A stretch of 64,000 nt of DNA, from positions 868,001-932,000 of the forward strand of contig JAYXKI010000001.1 of NCBI GenBank assembly GCA_037892935.1. The letters run 5' to 3'. Below, in pieces: positions 1 to 12,214 of this stretch (position 1 is the first letter of the stretch; each line of letters opens with the position of its first letter). The stretch is from Phlebopus portentosus. Its lineage: Eukaryota; Basidiomycota; Agaricomycetes; Boletales; Boletinellaceae. The notes beneath the pieces are model-generated. The model saw only the letters and a program-made list of their open reading frames with translations, was not told where the DNA came from and did no database searches. The translations under genes and the position numbers were made by a program.

Positions 1-354
1 GAACCAAATTGAGCTGAGTGACTTAACAAAGCTATCTAAGATGCCAGATTCCCTTCTAAATCCTATCTATGCTGTTTTCTTCTTCCAGACTGTATTCACT
101 ATCTGGATTGCTAATCAGCAACGTGCCACGCAGCATGTTCCCAACCAGAGTCGTCCTATGCGCTCACACGAGCAATCTGTCGAGAAGCATGAATTTCTAG
201 TGTCATACCTACCGGGTATAACTACCTTCTGCTATCCGACTCTTCTCTTTCCCAAATAGTTGAGAGACGAGCTTATTCTCATTCAATTTACGTTGCTCAG
301 TTTACTTCGGTTTAATAAACGAATCCGAGACGCGCGGGAGAATGTTGAAGATGG

Positions 355-1175
355 TCATAAAGAGCATTCATCCCGTGCCTTCCGCAGGTGTCTGCTGCGA
401 AACACGTCTTCGTGGGTCTTCCTCTGATTTTCACAAAGCGAGTAACACTCGTTCGATGGCGACTCTATCACCGGCAGCAGGTCTGAAAATGTTGCGGGCC
501 TAGTTTGCCCATCCGATTCATGTGCAGATTGCGAAGAAGGAAATGATGACGGCTCCCTTTGCACGCAATCAGGAAACTTGACCTTACTTGGCTACTAGGC
601 GATTCACTGACTTCCTCAGTTTCCGCATGCCGTATTACTCTCCGCTTGTTCTCAGAAGGAAACGGAAATTCTGAACGCTTCTCATGTCCCACGATACGTG
701 AGTTGACTAGCCTCGTCGTCCATGCGGGGCGCAAGGCAAAGAATGCATTACGAGACCACCGTGCAAAGAGCGCCTGTGAAATTCGATAACTTTCCCGTAA
801 TCGAGAATGGTTCTGCTCGTCATTTTCATCACGGGTTTTGATATCTCTACCTCATCTCAACGTCTTCCATGGCCCCGGAACCGGTCCTCGGCTTCGCTCC
901 GAAACTATTCAGAGGTTGGATTCCAGATCATCCTTTCCATGCAGCCGTAAAATGAGGGCCGATTGGGTTCAACGCTTCCTGCTCAGCCTTTTTTGGACCA
1001 TCTAGATCGAACGCCGCAGGAGTGTCAGACCTAGCCTTTCTAATCCAATCTATCCTTGCAGTCGCCGTTCTTTTGCTTCTGCCCTGATACTCTTGGCCCA
1101 ATGTAGCGGTTGACCGGAGGGGAGTTCGTTTGGAAAGAATGTGACGAATGGAGACAGTGAGGGAGATAAGTCATG
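355..1175 (-). pseudogene. Possible minus-strand coding remnant, unrecognised
   Basis: Three successive minus-strand stretches read like protein although no intact gene could be assembled. The first, about 1175 down to 905, is an open frame of roughly 88 codons rich in Lys and Arg, with no start codon. The second, about 780 down to 600, follows an AG acceptor and reads as a basic, aromatic then Glu/Ser-rich segment ending at a GTAAGG donor. The third, 564 down to 355, is Ser/Glu-rich and ends in a basic stretch and a TGA. I could not join the first to the second in phase. It may be a decayed gene, a gene with unusual splicing, or chance. No family was recognised. Confidence 0.22.
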
Positions 1176-1187
1176 AGTTCTGGACTT

Positions 1188-1223
1188 GCTGGTACAAACT
1201 AATTTACTTAGTTTGGTACCAGC
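1188..1223. repeat. Imperfect inverted repeat (hairpin)
   Basis: The left arm GCTGGTACAAACTAA and the right arm TTAGTTTGGTACCAGC are reverse complements apart from a one-base indel, around a TTTAC loop. No coding frame uses it. It could be a transcription-factor palindrome or the trace of a small mobile element. Confidence 0.5.
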
Positions 1224-4200
1224 TGACGATCAGTGAGTTATGAATTCTCTAGTTCGAGGAACAGAGGATCTGAGAACCTGGGTAGTCCTCTGTCTATTCC
1301 AAACATGTCGCGTAGACGCCGGCGATTATTATCATACAATCGGGGATGTGCGCTGCCACCGACGGACGGCGTCTGACTCCGACCCAGACGCAAAATCAAA
1401 TTATAAGTCTCGGCTTGGGTATCTTTGACGCGAAACATTGTCCCCCGACTCCTAGCATGCCTTGTTCCGTTGTATTTTGTCACGGTGTTCACAGTAATGC
1501 TACCGTTCTAATCGCTTTTCCTCCGCTCATATCGATTAAAAATTTCCCGGAATCCGGCTCCGCGCGCATTCTCGGTCTATTTCCAATCTCACCTCCTTAA
1601 TCTCAAACTTTCTCTCTGTGTAGGTAATTGTTCCCATTATTCACTCGGTTTTTTCTCTAGTCCAATAAATGCGCGCACGCGTGGGAAGCTCGATCCGTAG
1701 TTGGTTTGTTTGGTGCGCCCTGTCCGCAAATGGCAAGGGCGACGTGCTAGGATAACGTCACTGAGGCACTCAGGGGGGGGAGAAACGGAGCGGGCGTTCG
1801 TACAGTTCGCAGCGCTTCGATGTAACGGAGAGCAGTTTTTTCCACTGTCCTTTTTTTTTCCCCCCTTTTCCCGCTTCTACATGATCGGAGGAGAGAATAA
1901 GCGCTTTGGGGGGAGCCTGGAACTCCGATACACCACAATGATTATCCGGATTACTTCCTTTGGGCGCATATGCGTATCTACAGTTCCGCATCCAGATTCA
2001 ATTCAATTTGCGACGGATCAATTTTGCCTCCAGTTATGACAAATATAAACGCGACGGAGAAGTGAAAGAAGAAAACGGAAAAACAATGTGTCAAGAACGG
2101 AGAAGAAAGTTTTAACATTGCATTCCAACCAGGCGTTTGTGAGACGAGATGGAGACGGAGATGTCGAAGGATGATGTAGAATCAGAATTCTTGGAAAAAC
2201 AATGCACGGTAAGAGGATAGGTAAAGGTAATTTGAAATTCAGATGGAAACAGACGCTCCGGAACTCGTAAATATATTTTAAGACGAGCGGAAATTAAAAG
2301 TCGTTGGCGGTGCTATTATTGCAACTACTAAAGAGCACGCAGAGTAGATCACCGTGGACTACACTATTATTCACATTGTGTGTGACATTAGGTTAGATTC
2401 CGTAAGGACGGAGATCTGAGTCCTCTGGCTTATCTCGCTCCTTGGTTTCATTTCAATCCCCGTCCTTACCTCACCTCGTCTCATCTCACTTCATCTCACC
2501 GCTCACCCCGGTATCCATCACCTTCATACCTAGCTAAGGTATGCGACTTCCTTCTTTCCTCTCTTTCTTACCCATCCCGGACGGGTCTTCCTACCCTTTT
2601 TGCTGTCGCTATTCCCCTAAAGACTCTCTCGTTAACGCTCCACTCTTCGAAAAACCCTATTAGTATATATACATACAATTCACGTCACGGAAGGAGGAAA
2701 TGGGAAAAAGACAAAGAAAAGAAGAGAGAGATTGGGATTGGAAATTCCTTGCCCTGGAATTTGGCGCTGTTGTATACGTCCGGTATATACTGTACTTAAC
2801 ATAACTTGCTTGCTTACCTCATTATTGCCAAGGCTGAGAGCGGGGAACTTGTACGTCCGTTCTCACTCGGATACACGAGGCAGACGATGGGTAACTGTAT
2901 ATAGAGCGTGTAATATATTGTATAGCAAAGTATACATTGCATGAATTGACGAGGGATCTGCCGTTCGCCCTCAACCGTACGCCGCGCCAGGCCAATGTCG
3001 ATATGTTCTGATGCTTTGATCAAGACCTCTTTGCTTGGCTTTGTTCATAGTACATTAGACTCTCCAACGCATGTAAGGTTGCCCCGAAATTAAAAGAGAA
3101 TCAAATTAATTCCGGGCGAAAAGGGTTTGATGTCCGTTATGGACCGTAAACGGTCCACGAGTCTACTGAACAAGTCGACATGATGACAGCAGTTGCAAAG
3201 GAAGTCCTAGCGGAAACACGACAGCGGCAGGCATCCCTTTCTGTGTTTGATCCGCATGGCTTTTCTTCGCTATTTCACATCATTTAGCGGTGATAGCGAA
3301 CGTTCAGAAGCCCATGCGCAAGTAACAAACAAAGAACTAGTAGTCGGAGTTCAAATGCGGTGGGAGGGTGGCGTGACAGTGAAGTACACAGAGACGCGTA
3401 CGTAGGCAATTTTGACGAAGAAGAACGCGGCGAGCGGCATGCGCAGGGAAGAACGCGATTCCATCCTCTTGAAAAGGCAAGAACAGGTTTGAGATTGAAG
3501 CGTCACGCGCTTACCTATGTGCCACGAAGAAGGCTCTTGTAGCACGGTGTGCGAAAAAAAAGAGAGACGGTGTACTGGTGAGAACTGTGAACGCCGTGTA
3601 GCTGGAGCAACGGGATCGGAATCGGATGCGTTGCATAGCACTACGTAGTTGTGAACCTCCGTCATGAGAGTATGTACTGTAGTATCCGCGGGGTACACTC
3701 GTAACCTATACAAAATTTGCTCCGTTCGTTCTAAGAGAAACCCGGCATCATAACATATACCTGTCAAATTTTTTGCTCACGTCTTCTATCCACGTCAAGG
3801 ATTTCTACCACGGGGTACTCTACTCGCGCATTTACGCGTTTCAGCTGTGCTTCTGGTTTGATGGCTGCACAGACTTGCCGCAAGCGGAGGCGCGAGTACG
3901 TCTTGGAAGCGACGGGGAAGCTGGAAAAAGAATGTGTTCAGCGCGTCCGGCCACCATCCTTGATGTCCTACGGATGATGGACGGCGTTTGGAAGGAGCGG
4001 AGGAACAAAGTAAAGAGAAGAAAGTTGACGACGGAAAGACATCAATTAATCATCATTTTTTTCGCGTAAGGATGGACATATACGCTATTACTTATGACGG
4101 GCGATGTCTGACGGGCTCCGCTGGCGATAGGGTACGGAAATACGTGTCGGCGGTGATCAGGAGAGAACCCAAAGATGCGGGACCTGAGGCTATTGGGTTC

Positions 4201-5154
4201 GATGAATGGAAAGAGTCAACAAATTGGGACGCGGAGTAAGTACTAGGAAATGCGGGTTTTCATTATATATAGCTTGATGACGGAAAAGATCCAGTTCTTG
4301 CATGCATGCGTGTCGGTGAGAGAATCACTCGAATTTAACGATTAAGTAAGAGTCTTTAGAGCGGGCGTAGGATTTAATTCAACTCGAATGCTGAAAAGGC
4401 TGTTAGGGCGCTACTCCAGAGGGCAAAAGATTGAATGTCTTGTGTGTCCGAGAGCGCAGGCGCCCGCGAGAACGGGGATCATGAGAGGAGATGAGAAGAA
4501 AATAGTGATGACAAAGCGGAAGTGATTATATAAGCGATACCAAATAGCCGTAGGAGTTGCTATGATAACCCAGTTCCAAATTAACGCAGAGATATTCACG
4601 ACATTGAAACTGAAAGAATACAAGAGGATGATCCTAAGGCAGAGAAAGGTTGCCAAACGAGAGAGGGTGAGAGGGAGAGTGGACGACGCCGAGCAGAAGT
4701 CGTCGATTGCTCGAGTGGGCGGAGATGTTAATAATGAGATGATATGAGGGCAGTGCAATGCCGGTGGGGTGGGTCTATGTAGTCACAAGTGTGTTGGAGA
4801 TGCCCGTCGTTTTAGCCAGCCAGCTGGCTCTTCCTTTTTTTACGTTTGAAGAAGTGATCGTGATTCATTTTCAGTCGAGCTGAACAACCGAGCTTTGACC
4901 TGCCCCGCCGTGGACAGACTGGGAGACGGCCAGTTGCGCGCGCTCTGGACGTGTGTGTGCTGTAACGAGAGGAGAGGAAAGAGTACTACACTACTACTTG
5001 TTGAGAGACGAATGAATGAAGGCGGTAGCAATAACAGTCAGTAAGTAATCATCATCATCATCGGGGGCTGCTGTAACTGTAATGTAATGTTTACAGTATA
5101 TGCGGGACGGCCATCTTGAACTCAGGCTGGCGTTTACTACTATTAGAGTCTCTC

Positions 5155-5262
5155 CCGTCCGTCCTTGCTTCCTCTTCTCCCTTCCACTCCCTCCTCTTCC
5201 CCGCACTATATAATGCTATTACTCCCTCTCTTCCTTTCCCTTTATCCTTTCCTCTCTCACAA
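5155..5262 (+). promoter_or_regulatory. Core promoter/leader of F-box gene
   Basis: A TATATAA box at 5207-5213 sits about 50 bases before the start codon. It is embedded in an almost pure pyrimidine tract (5155-5262), the usual layout of a basidiomycete core promoter. The tract ends directly at the ATG at 5263, in context ACAAATG with A at -3. Confidence 0.55.
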
Positions 5263-7555
5263 ATGTCTTCCCTTTCCCTCCTCTCATTTCCATACGAGAT
5301 CCTCATTAGAATCGCTCTTGAGACTGCTTGCATCGACGTCCTTGGTCCCCCTAAGCACTTACCCGCTCTTCTTGTAACCTGTCGCCGTCTGTACAATGCC
5401 TTCGTGCGTACTCCCGAGCTTTACGCACACATATTCAAAGCAAAGTTCGACATCACCGCCGCCCGTCGCCGCTTTGGTCCTATCGCTCTTCTCAGCAAGA
5501 ATCTTGCCACGCAGCTCCAGTCGTATTGCGTGTCTCTCAAACGCATCCGCGATGGTCATATCTATGCAGACCAGGAGACGCTCGAGATGGACCTTTGGAA
5601 CGCATATCTCATGATGACGGAGAACGATGGAAAGAACGCGGTGCAACTCATCGAGTACGCGCGCTTGCCAGACTTTGTCAACCGTTTCGTCCGAGCGCGC
5701 CTACACGAAGAGATTGTGGAGGGCAACTGGCCAAAAGAGAATACAGTGAGGAGTTTGGCATTATGGTTGTTGTGGATGGTGACAGATGCGGGTGAGCTGT
5801 GTCCTTTTGTGCTGACTATATGCACGATGGCTGAATTTGGTTGCTCAGCCACACTCCGCACTGAAAATATCGACGACCGCGAGTCGCTTATCCGTCTTCT
5901 CCTCCCTTTCGTCATCTGCTGCTTTCGAGTACGTATCTGCCAGCCCGTTATTCTTATCATCTACTGACGAGCTTCGCGGCTCGGCTACGCAGTACAACTG
6001 CTTCCATGCTGCCGACTTGCATTACAGCCTGCCGCTCATCCAAGAAGACTTTCCACAGCTACCTGCTTCGCTCGTAACAGCGCACGGCCGCTACCCGCAA
6101 TATCCGTGCGCTCATTCGGTTTCGCGCTTCATACACTTCAATCAGCGAGTGACCATTGCGCGTCCACCAATTGTCCAAGCCGCTCAGCTGTTGTATTTTG
6201 CTCGGCGTGAATTGAATGGGTTCCCGATTCCCATGGGAATCCCCGCGAATCGTGAACACGCGCTTGCTATGGGCCAACCGACTGGGGCGACACGCGCGGA
6301 TTATGAAGAGCTCAATTCGCATCCATGCGCTCGCCTCCTCAGCCGAGGTTCCTGGGATTGGGAAAGCTCGCTTTCACCTGAAGAACTTCGAAACGCGCTA
6401 AGCGGAAACGAGAGATATCCGCTGGCATCTGCATTGAGTTCGCGATTTGATGCGGATTTCGAGCGTCTCACGGGGTGTTACACGCCCTGGACGGCGCCTA
6501 TGTCTGGTGCGTACGCTCGGTACGCGTTCAGTTCGCTGGTGGGCCGGTGGGTTGGCAGAATGCTCATCCCCGACGAAAACTCGTACATGACGATGATTCA
6601 GAATCCCCTGTTACCTGGCTATTTTGGCGAGAACTTTCCGTTCAGCACAATGCGGCCGTTTATGCTCACGTTGAGGGAGTATCATTGCATCAGTCCGGAA
6701 GAGCCTGTAGATTTCCGTACGGCCGACAATGGCTTAGATGATGGCGTGCTAAATGCGTACTTGCCACCCTTGAATATGCTTGTCGAGCAGGTCGGTCTTA
6801 TTTCTTGACAGCTGTCTGCTTGGAATTCATTCTCAATGATTTCACAGGACGCGGTGACATTTACAGAACAATCTCCGGAGGGTTATCGACATCGGTACGA
6901 GAGGATACGTCCGGGCCAGCCAAGTTCACATAATGAGGAAACCTGCGTCTATTGCCTTCATCGCGCGTCGCAAGAACCTGCTCAGCGGGCCGCCCGTCTC
7001 GCTGAAATAGAAGCCGCCTTCGAGGAGGCTGGGCTCGGGCGAGACGACATGGATATTGATTCCGATTCTGATGTAGATTCAGACGAAGAAGGCGAGGAGG
7101 AAGAGGAATATGAGGCAACGATTGAAGAGGGGCCATGCAACGGCATCTTAGACGTCGTCTTCACTGGCCTCACAGAGAAACGGCATGGCGATGCATGGTG
7201 TCATTACATGTACTATGGACGACTGCGTGAATGGGATGGATTGGTCGTGCTTGTGGGCGTTCCGGTGAGTCTGCCTCATCCAGTTCTCTGCGATCTTACT
7301 CGCTTCTTCCATATTTTGATGCCAATCGCTGACATGTAGCCTCCACCTCCTTTCACACCCGCCTTTGGACCACCGCTTCCAAATGCGCAGAACGATGTCA
7401 ACGAGAGGCTTTGGGGTAAATGGATCTTCCGAGGATATCTTCACGGTGGACAGAACTTCACAGGTCGATGGAGGCACTACGCGTATGACCTGTTCAGTCC
7501 TGCATACGAAGGCGCATTCACACTTTCGAAGAGGACGGACTCTGAAGAGGATTGA
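5263..7555 (+). CDS. F-box domain protein, hypothetical
   Basis: Four exons give 698 residues: 5263-5928, 5993-6790, 6848-7264 and 7340-7555, with all introns in phase 0 and GT-AG. Residues about 5-50 have the F-box pattern: a leucine-rich helix with P-x-E-I-L near the start, then LLVTCRRLY, a typical fungal F-box ending. The remainder is the long, unclassified C-terminal part seen in many mushroom F-box proteins. An acidic Asp/Glu run lies at about residues 560-580, just before the last third. By family it would bring a substrate to an SCF ubiquitin ligase through Skp1; the substrate is unknown. The start was chosen because it follows the pyrimidine tract and opens directly into the F-box. 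Upstream in-frame codons read as low-complexity leader. The gene stands alone, with long spacers on both sides. Confidence 0.8.
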
Positions 7556-9498
7556 ATTTGGATCTGCGCTAAGACGTGCTTCGTCTGCCCCTAGATCCGT
7601 GAGCACGGAGCGAACTCAAAACCTTTCGCGGGCGACCTGGTACTCAAATCCAGCCTATCGGCGCCTATATTTTTTCGATTTCGAGCAACAGGTGTCGGCA
7701 CATTGACGTGTTCAACTGCCAAGGACGCCCGTTTCCAAGATTCCGGCTCTCACCAACCATTTCGTTTGCACATCATGTTTCTTTAATGATCCTCTGTCCT
7801 CAGAGTGTCACATGCTTGCCGAAGGAAAGGAATTCGCGAAGGCCATGAAATACTCTCACTGGTTCGATGCAATTGGATTCTTGTCTAGTTACATTTATTA
7901 TTCCGGATCCGTACCCGTACTGTTCTCCCGTCATGCCGCTCAGCCTTCCGTCATCTATGGTTATTTTTGTCTGAGAATCGTGCATTCGACCCGTTGCATC
8001 CGAGTCCGAGTCTCCGCCGGTGCCGTCACCATCCTGTTGTTCTTCAGCAAGTGCTTGCTGTTACGTCTCCAGACTCATTTTGGAGATATGCGCGTGTGCG
8101 CGCGGGACAGTGCTAAGGTGTATACTGTAGATACGCCGCTAACATAATGCTTCCTCATTTCTCTTACCTGCACCTCCGCTTTTGGTCCTATTAATATCGC
8201 GCTTTTGTGCTTGCCGTCCCATACGATACGCATTTGGCAAATATTTGGGATGTTTGAACTCCGCGTGTATACAGTTCTCAACTTCTGCTCATCCGTGCAT
8301 CCATTCTTCCTGCCGTTCTCTCTCATACCGTCATGCAACCCACGCTTCCAAATGCTGTCTCTACCGTTATTCCCTGATCATGTCGCCGTGCTATGTATCA
8401 ATTAGCCTGCTCCCTTACCAGGCCTTTTTTTGCTCCTTTTATCGCACTGCTCTCGCGTTCATGTCGGCGTTCCATGCCATTTCACCTCACACTGCCTGTT
8501 CTGGCTACTTTCTTGACATTGCATCGCATCTGCTATTGGCTTTTCACCACCGTATTCATTTCAATTCTATCCTAATTTATATCATCTCATCGTACATAGG
8601 CTGCATCATGCTTTGATCACGGACCGTCACATTTCAAGCGTCTGCCTGCACCAGCCCGGTGATGACGCCGCACATCCTTTCCGAATCGCACCATCTCGTG
8701 ACACTTGTTCTTGTTCCGCCAATTATACATATGGCATATTCAGTTCCGCATTGAATTGTGAAATACCTTCGATTATTTTTTCGTATGCGTATCTCCGTGT
8801 CCATCTACCGCATTTTTCCCATGAGCCATTGAAATATACCGTCCAATACGGTTCGTAATAGATCCATTCGTGTCTATCCGCAGATCTCCTTGACTCACTC
8901 TCATATTACGTGTGGCCTGCTCGGCGGGGTCTCATGGCGGGTGTGGTTTGGTTGTGAAATTGCACGATGGCTACCAGTTATTGAACACGCATTTTTCTAA
9001 GAAATTAGATCTTGACAAAATTGTACTTCTTTGTACGTACGTGCGTGCGATTATCTGCTTCCGTGTATCATAGGTATAGGTCATACCGTGCCGAAGGCCA
9101 AAATTAGAACAATGAGATGAGGTGACTAGGGCGCTGAGATTGTGGTGGTGGTGGTCATTTTATTCCAAACCAACGAGACCAGATAGGCTGCTCTATTATC
9201 CGAGTCAGGGTTGGTCTAGAGACTGAGTTTTGGCAAACTATATATGTGCGAACTAACGAACAAAACGTCAGACGGAATCAGAATTTAAGGTTGATCCCGG
9301 AATAGACGCGATCGGTGAACGGCCGAATTGCCGACTGATCGTCATCGGGGGGCGCATGGAGCACACGTGGAACTGAGCGCGCGCGCTCCATTGCTCATTA
9401 CTGGAACTCATCAGCCATCAAGCTTTGTTGGCGCAGCAAAGATAAAGCGAGCAGAAGAATCGTCGAAAGGATCATCCACAATCGTGTGTGCTTGTCAA
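7556..9498. other. Intergenic spacer
   Basis: Nothing coding is supported. 8150-8650 is pyrimidine-rich on the plus strand, which keeps two plus frames open by composition only (Ser/Cys/Leu/His-rich, no domain, no splice logic). It may hold the 3' UTR of the F-box gene. A GTG trinucleotide run lies at 9143-9154. Confidence 0.5.
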
Positions 9499-9515
9499 CT
9501 AGGAGTAACTCCTAG
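9499..9515. promoter_or_regulatory. Palindrome directly before amidohydrolase start
   Basis: CTAGGAGT and ACTCCTAG form a perfect 8-bp inverted repeat around a single A. It ends two bases before the ATG at 9518. It could be a protein-binding operator-like site or a leader hairpin; no known factor site was recognised. Confidence 0.35.
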
Positions 9516-9517
9516 AT

Positions 9518-11600
9518 ATGCAATTGACTGCGTCCGAGGGAGCCAAGGACAAATCCCAGCCCCAGCATATCCTGATCCTCGCTGGAAGTCTCTTTGACCC
9601 TCGCTCGCTCAACTTCTTTCACGACCAGGCAATCACCGTTGACCCAGTCTCTGGTCTCATCTCTGACGTCCGGCCGCTTGGTGAGTTAGACTCGGTGGCC
9701 GTGGGGAATGCCGTACAAGCGGGAGACCCCAGCGTCATCGACCTTCGTCGGGCAACGGTCCTGCCCGGGTTCGTCGATGTTCATGTTCACTGTACGCTTC
9801 TTTTTACTTATCTGCTATATGCTTCTATTTTCCATTCTTCCTTTGTTTTGTCTTTGTGCCGTTGGTAGGCAGAAGCCCGCTACCCCACACTGCACTTCAC
9901 TTGGAATACGTAATACGAAGCATTTGCCAGACTCACGTACTATATACATTCCTTCTACTTCCCTTTCCCAGAAAACTTCAAGAACAGTGGCTTCTGAGTT
10001 CAGAATTGGGACTGAGATGTCTCGCTGCTTTTCTGTTTACAGTGTTCTTACACCCGTACTCGGAAACTTCCTGGGACGACCAGTTGACAAAAGAACCGCT
10101 CGTTGAGCGCACGGTTCGCGCCGTCGCACATGCGCGAGAGACATTACTCGCAGGGTTTACAACAGTCAGGTTAGTAACCGACCATAAAGGCATATCGACC
10201 ACCCCCTTTTTTTCTTATCGAACGGCAAAAGACAATCAGAGTTTAGCCGTATCCGCACACCCCTTGCGTGCCCGACCGCCGCCGCCGATGCGGGCCTTCC
10301 GTTTTTGCTTTTCTGATTCTTCTTCACCCGTGATCATACAGGGATCTAGGAACTGAGGGCGCTGGTGATGCGGATATTTCCTTGCGCAAATGCCTTTCGG
10401 GGAAGCATTCTCTCGCCCCTGGTCCACGCTATTTCTGCGCTAATAGGGCTCTTGTGCCAACTGGAAGCTACGGTGAGTAGTGAGGTGGCCGCTGGACGCA
10501 CATGCGTACCGTCTGATGTCTACTCCCGCGAATGTATCGAACTGCTGATACGCGCCCTTGTCCGTTGTGATTTCCCTAAACAGGACCGAGGAGCAAGCTC
10601 ATCCTCAACCAAGAGGGAGTTGAGGGAATCATCGGCGCTGAAGTTGCTGATGGAGTAGAGGAGTGCAGGAAAGCTGTCCGGAGACAGGTGGGAGCTGGAG
10701 CGGATTGGATCAAGGTTTGTTTTTGTCTCATACTTTCAGTTCGGCATTGTTCATTTCAATACAATACAAGAACTCACTTATTTTCACTAGATTTATGCAG
10801 GTTCGAATCATTCGTATTGTGTTGGAATTGGAAAGAATGCTCCTAATCAGTACGCTATTCTAATAGACTACAGGTACCGTTCGCGTCTTGCGGATGTATC
10901 CGCTCGGCCGGCGGCGGCCTCCGTCGCAACGTTTCAGACAGACGAACTAAAGGCGCTCATTGATACTGCGCACCATCTCGGCCTGAAGATTGCTGCTCAT
11001 GCAAGCACTGCACCAGCTATCAGCACATTAGTTAAACTCGGTGTCGATACGGTTGAGCACGGTTATGGAGTGGACGATGCAGCTTTGTTCGCACGTATGG
11101 CGCAGAATGGAGTGACGTGGGTACCGACTCTCGCTGCATACCATACGCTTGGTAAAGGGGATGTATGGGCACGCGCATGTGCGACGTTCCAGGCCGCGCT
11201 AACTACAGATGTGAAGATTGCTTGTGGCGGAGATACGGGCGTATTTCGTCATGGGGATAACTCGTTAGAACTACAGCTTATGGTACGTCTCGGCGCGAGC
11301 TGGCGAGAGGTGCTACGTTGGGCTACCCTCGGCGGGTGGGAGTGTGTACGCTCAAAGGAATGGGAGGGACTCCGTGGAAAAGAGCGTCTAGAGAGAATAG
11401 AGGAGTTACGTGAAGGAAGGAACGTGGTAGGGGATAACGAGGTGCCGTTTGGCGTCATTCGAAAAGGCTTTGCAGCCGACTTAATCGCGACAACAGGAGA
11501 TCTGGAGAGCGACTTTGATAAAGCCGTGACTCCAGGAAGCATCTCCTTCGTAATGAAGATGGGAAAGGTCTACAAGAAGGATGGAGTTGCTTTGCTGTGA
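9518..11600 (+). CDS. Metal-dependent amidohydrolase (imidazolonepropionase / Xaa-Pro dipeptidase-like)
   Basis: Six exons give 468 residues: 9518-9791, 10043-10169, 10342-10472, 10584-10714, 10791-10800 and 10867-11600. All introns are GT-AG and the frame closes exactly. All catalytic elements of the amidohydrolase TIM barrel are visible: the HxH pair at residues 89 and 91 (FVDVHVH), the likely carbamylated lysine at 221 (WIKIYAD), a third His in KIAAHAS, a fourth in VEHG, and the catalytic Asp in GGDTG. A LLAGFTTVRDLGTEGA block matches the dipeptidase-like cyclic-amide hydrolase group. It should be cytosolic, as no signal peptide is seen. The natural substrate cannot be told from sequence; acyl-proline or related imides are plausible. 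Intron 1 is long (251 nt) and exon 5 has only 10 nt. Confidence 0.85.
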
Positions 11601-11833
11601 ATGTGTCAAGTGACCAGCATGTATGGAAATGAAAAGTGTACATTAGGAGAAAAGACGCGGAAATTGATCTTGGTTATAGTTTCGTCACTAACATGAGAGA
11701 GTATGAATACGAAGCCTGACCTCGTTTCTTTCCTTATTTGTATCAGAATACACTTTTAATAACTATACGTCGGAGTTCCAAACTGATTGATCAGCGGCAG
11801 ACGCGTCGCGTCAAGTGCATCACATGATCGAGG

Positions 11834-12062
11834 TTACTGCCGTTTTCAGAATTGTTTAGAAAAGCAGATCACATGAAAAAGCTCTGCATCGGTATTTTTA
11901 CATACATCTATGCACATACAGTATGGCATAATTTTTGACATTACAGGAAGACGTGGTATGGCTTCGTTGCGGAGAAAAATCAGGGTTTGTTGGGTTTTCT
12001 GAGGCGATGCAGCAATTTTTCACATGATCTGCTTTTCTAAACAATTCTGAAAACGGCAGTAA
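11834..12062. mobile_element. MITE-like element with 47-bp terminal inverted repeats
   Basis: The left arm 11834-11880 and right arm 12016-12062 are reverse complements, differing only where CACATG faces CATGTG. A weaker match (CTGCATCG) continues inward, giving arms near 60 bp. Both ends have TA outside CTGCCG, so a TA target duplication of the Tc1/mariner type is possible. The 135-bp centre has no open frame, so the element is non-autonomous. It lies between the amidohydrolase 3' end and the inositol monophosphatase start, about 150 bases upstream of that ATG, where it may affect the promoter. Confidence 0.65.
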
Positions 12063-12214
12063 GCGATATCTCCAACCTACAAGTAATCAGAACAACGCAC
12101 GTTCTCCGGTCCGGAACGGGATCTTTCATTTCACTGCAGCATTCGCCACAATTTACTCATCCCACATACTGTTCTAGCGAAAGGGCTCTCGTTCGACCCG
12201 TAACCACTAGAGAT

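Larger units (their letters stand above)
1..5154. other. Gene-poor left region
   Basis: No complete gene model could be supported here. Open frames are short, lack paired splice sites and look like chance frames. The stretch 2440-2600 is rich in C and T with many short CTCATC-type motifs, as in fungal promoters or long leaders. A trinucleotide ATC run lies near 5050 and short homopolymers lie at 1767-1775 (G) and 1847-1870 (T then C). A patchwork of protein-like minus-strand frames at about 350-1175 is listed separately. The 4 kb between that patchwork and the F-box start could be upstream regulatory sequence or a long non-coding leader. Confidence 0.5.

Noticed and set aside
3351..3767. Minus-strand frame of 138 codons
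   Set aside because: No recognisable motif, no intron partners, and low-complexity stretches only.
8182..8616. Plus-strand frame of about 144 codons after the F-box gene
   Set aside because: The frame stays open because the strand is pyrimidine-rich; it is Ser/Cys/Leu-biased, has no domain and no splice context.
10795..10812. GGTTCGAATC, resembling a tRNA B box
   Set aside because: It is the donor region after the 10-nt exon; no A box or acceptor stem pairs around it. The similar GGTTCGAT at 46388 is the last UTP14 exon.
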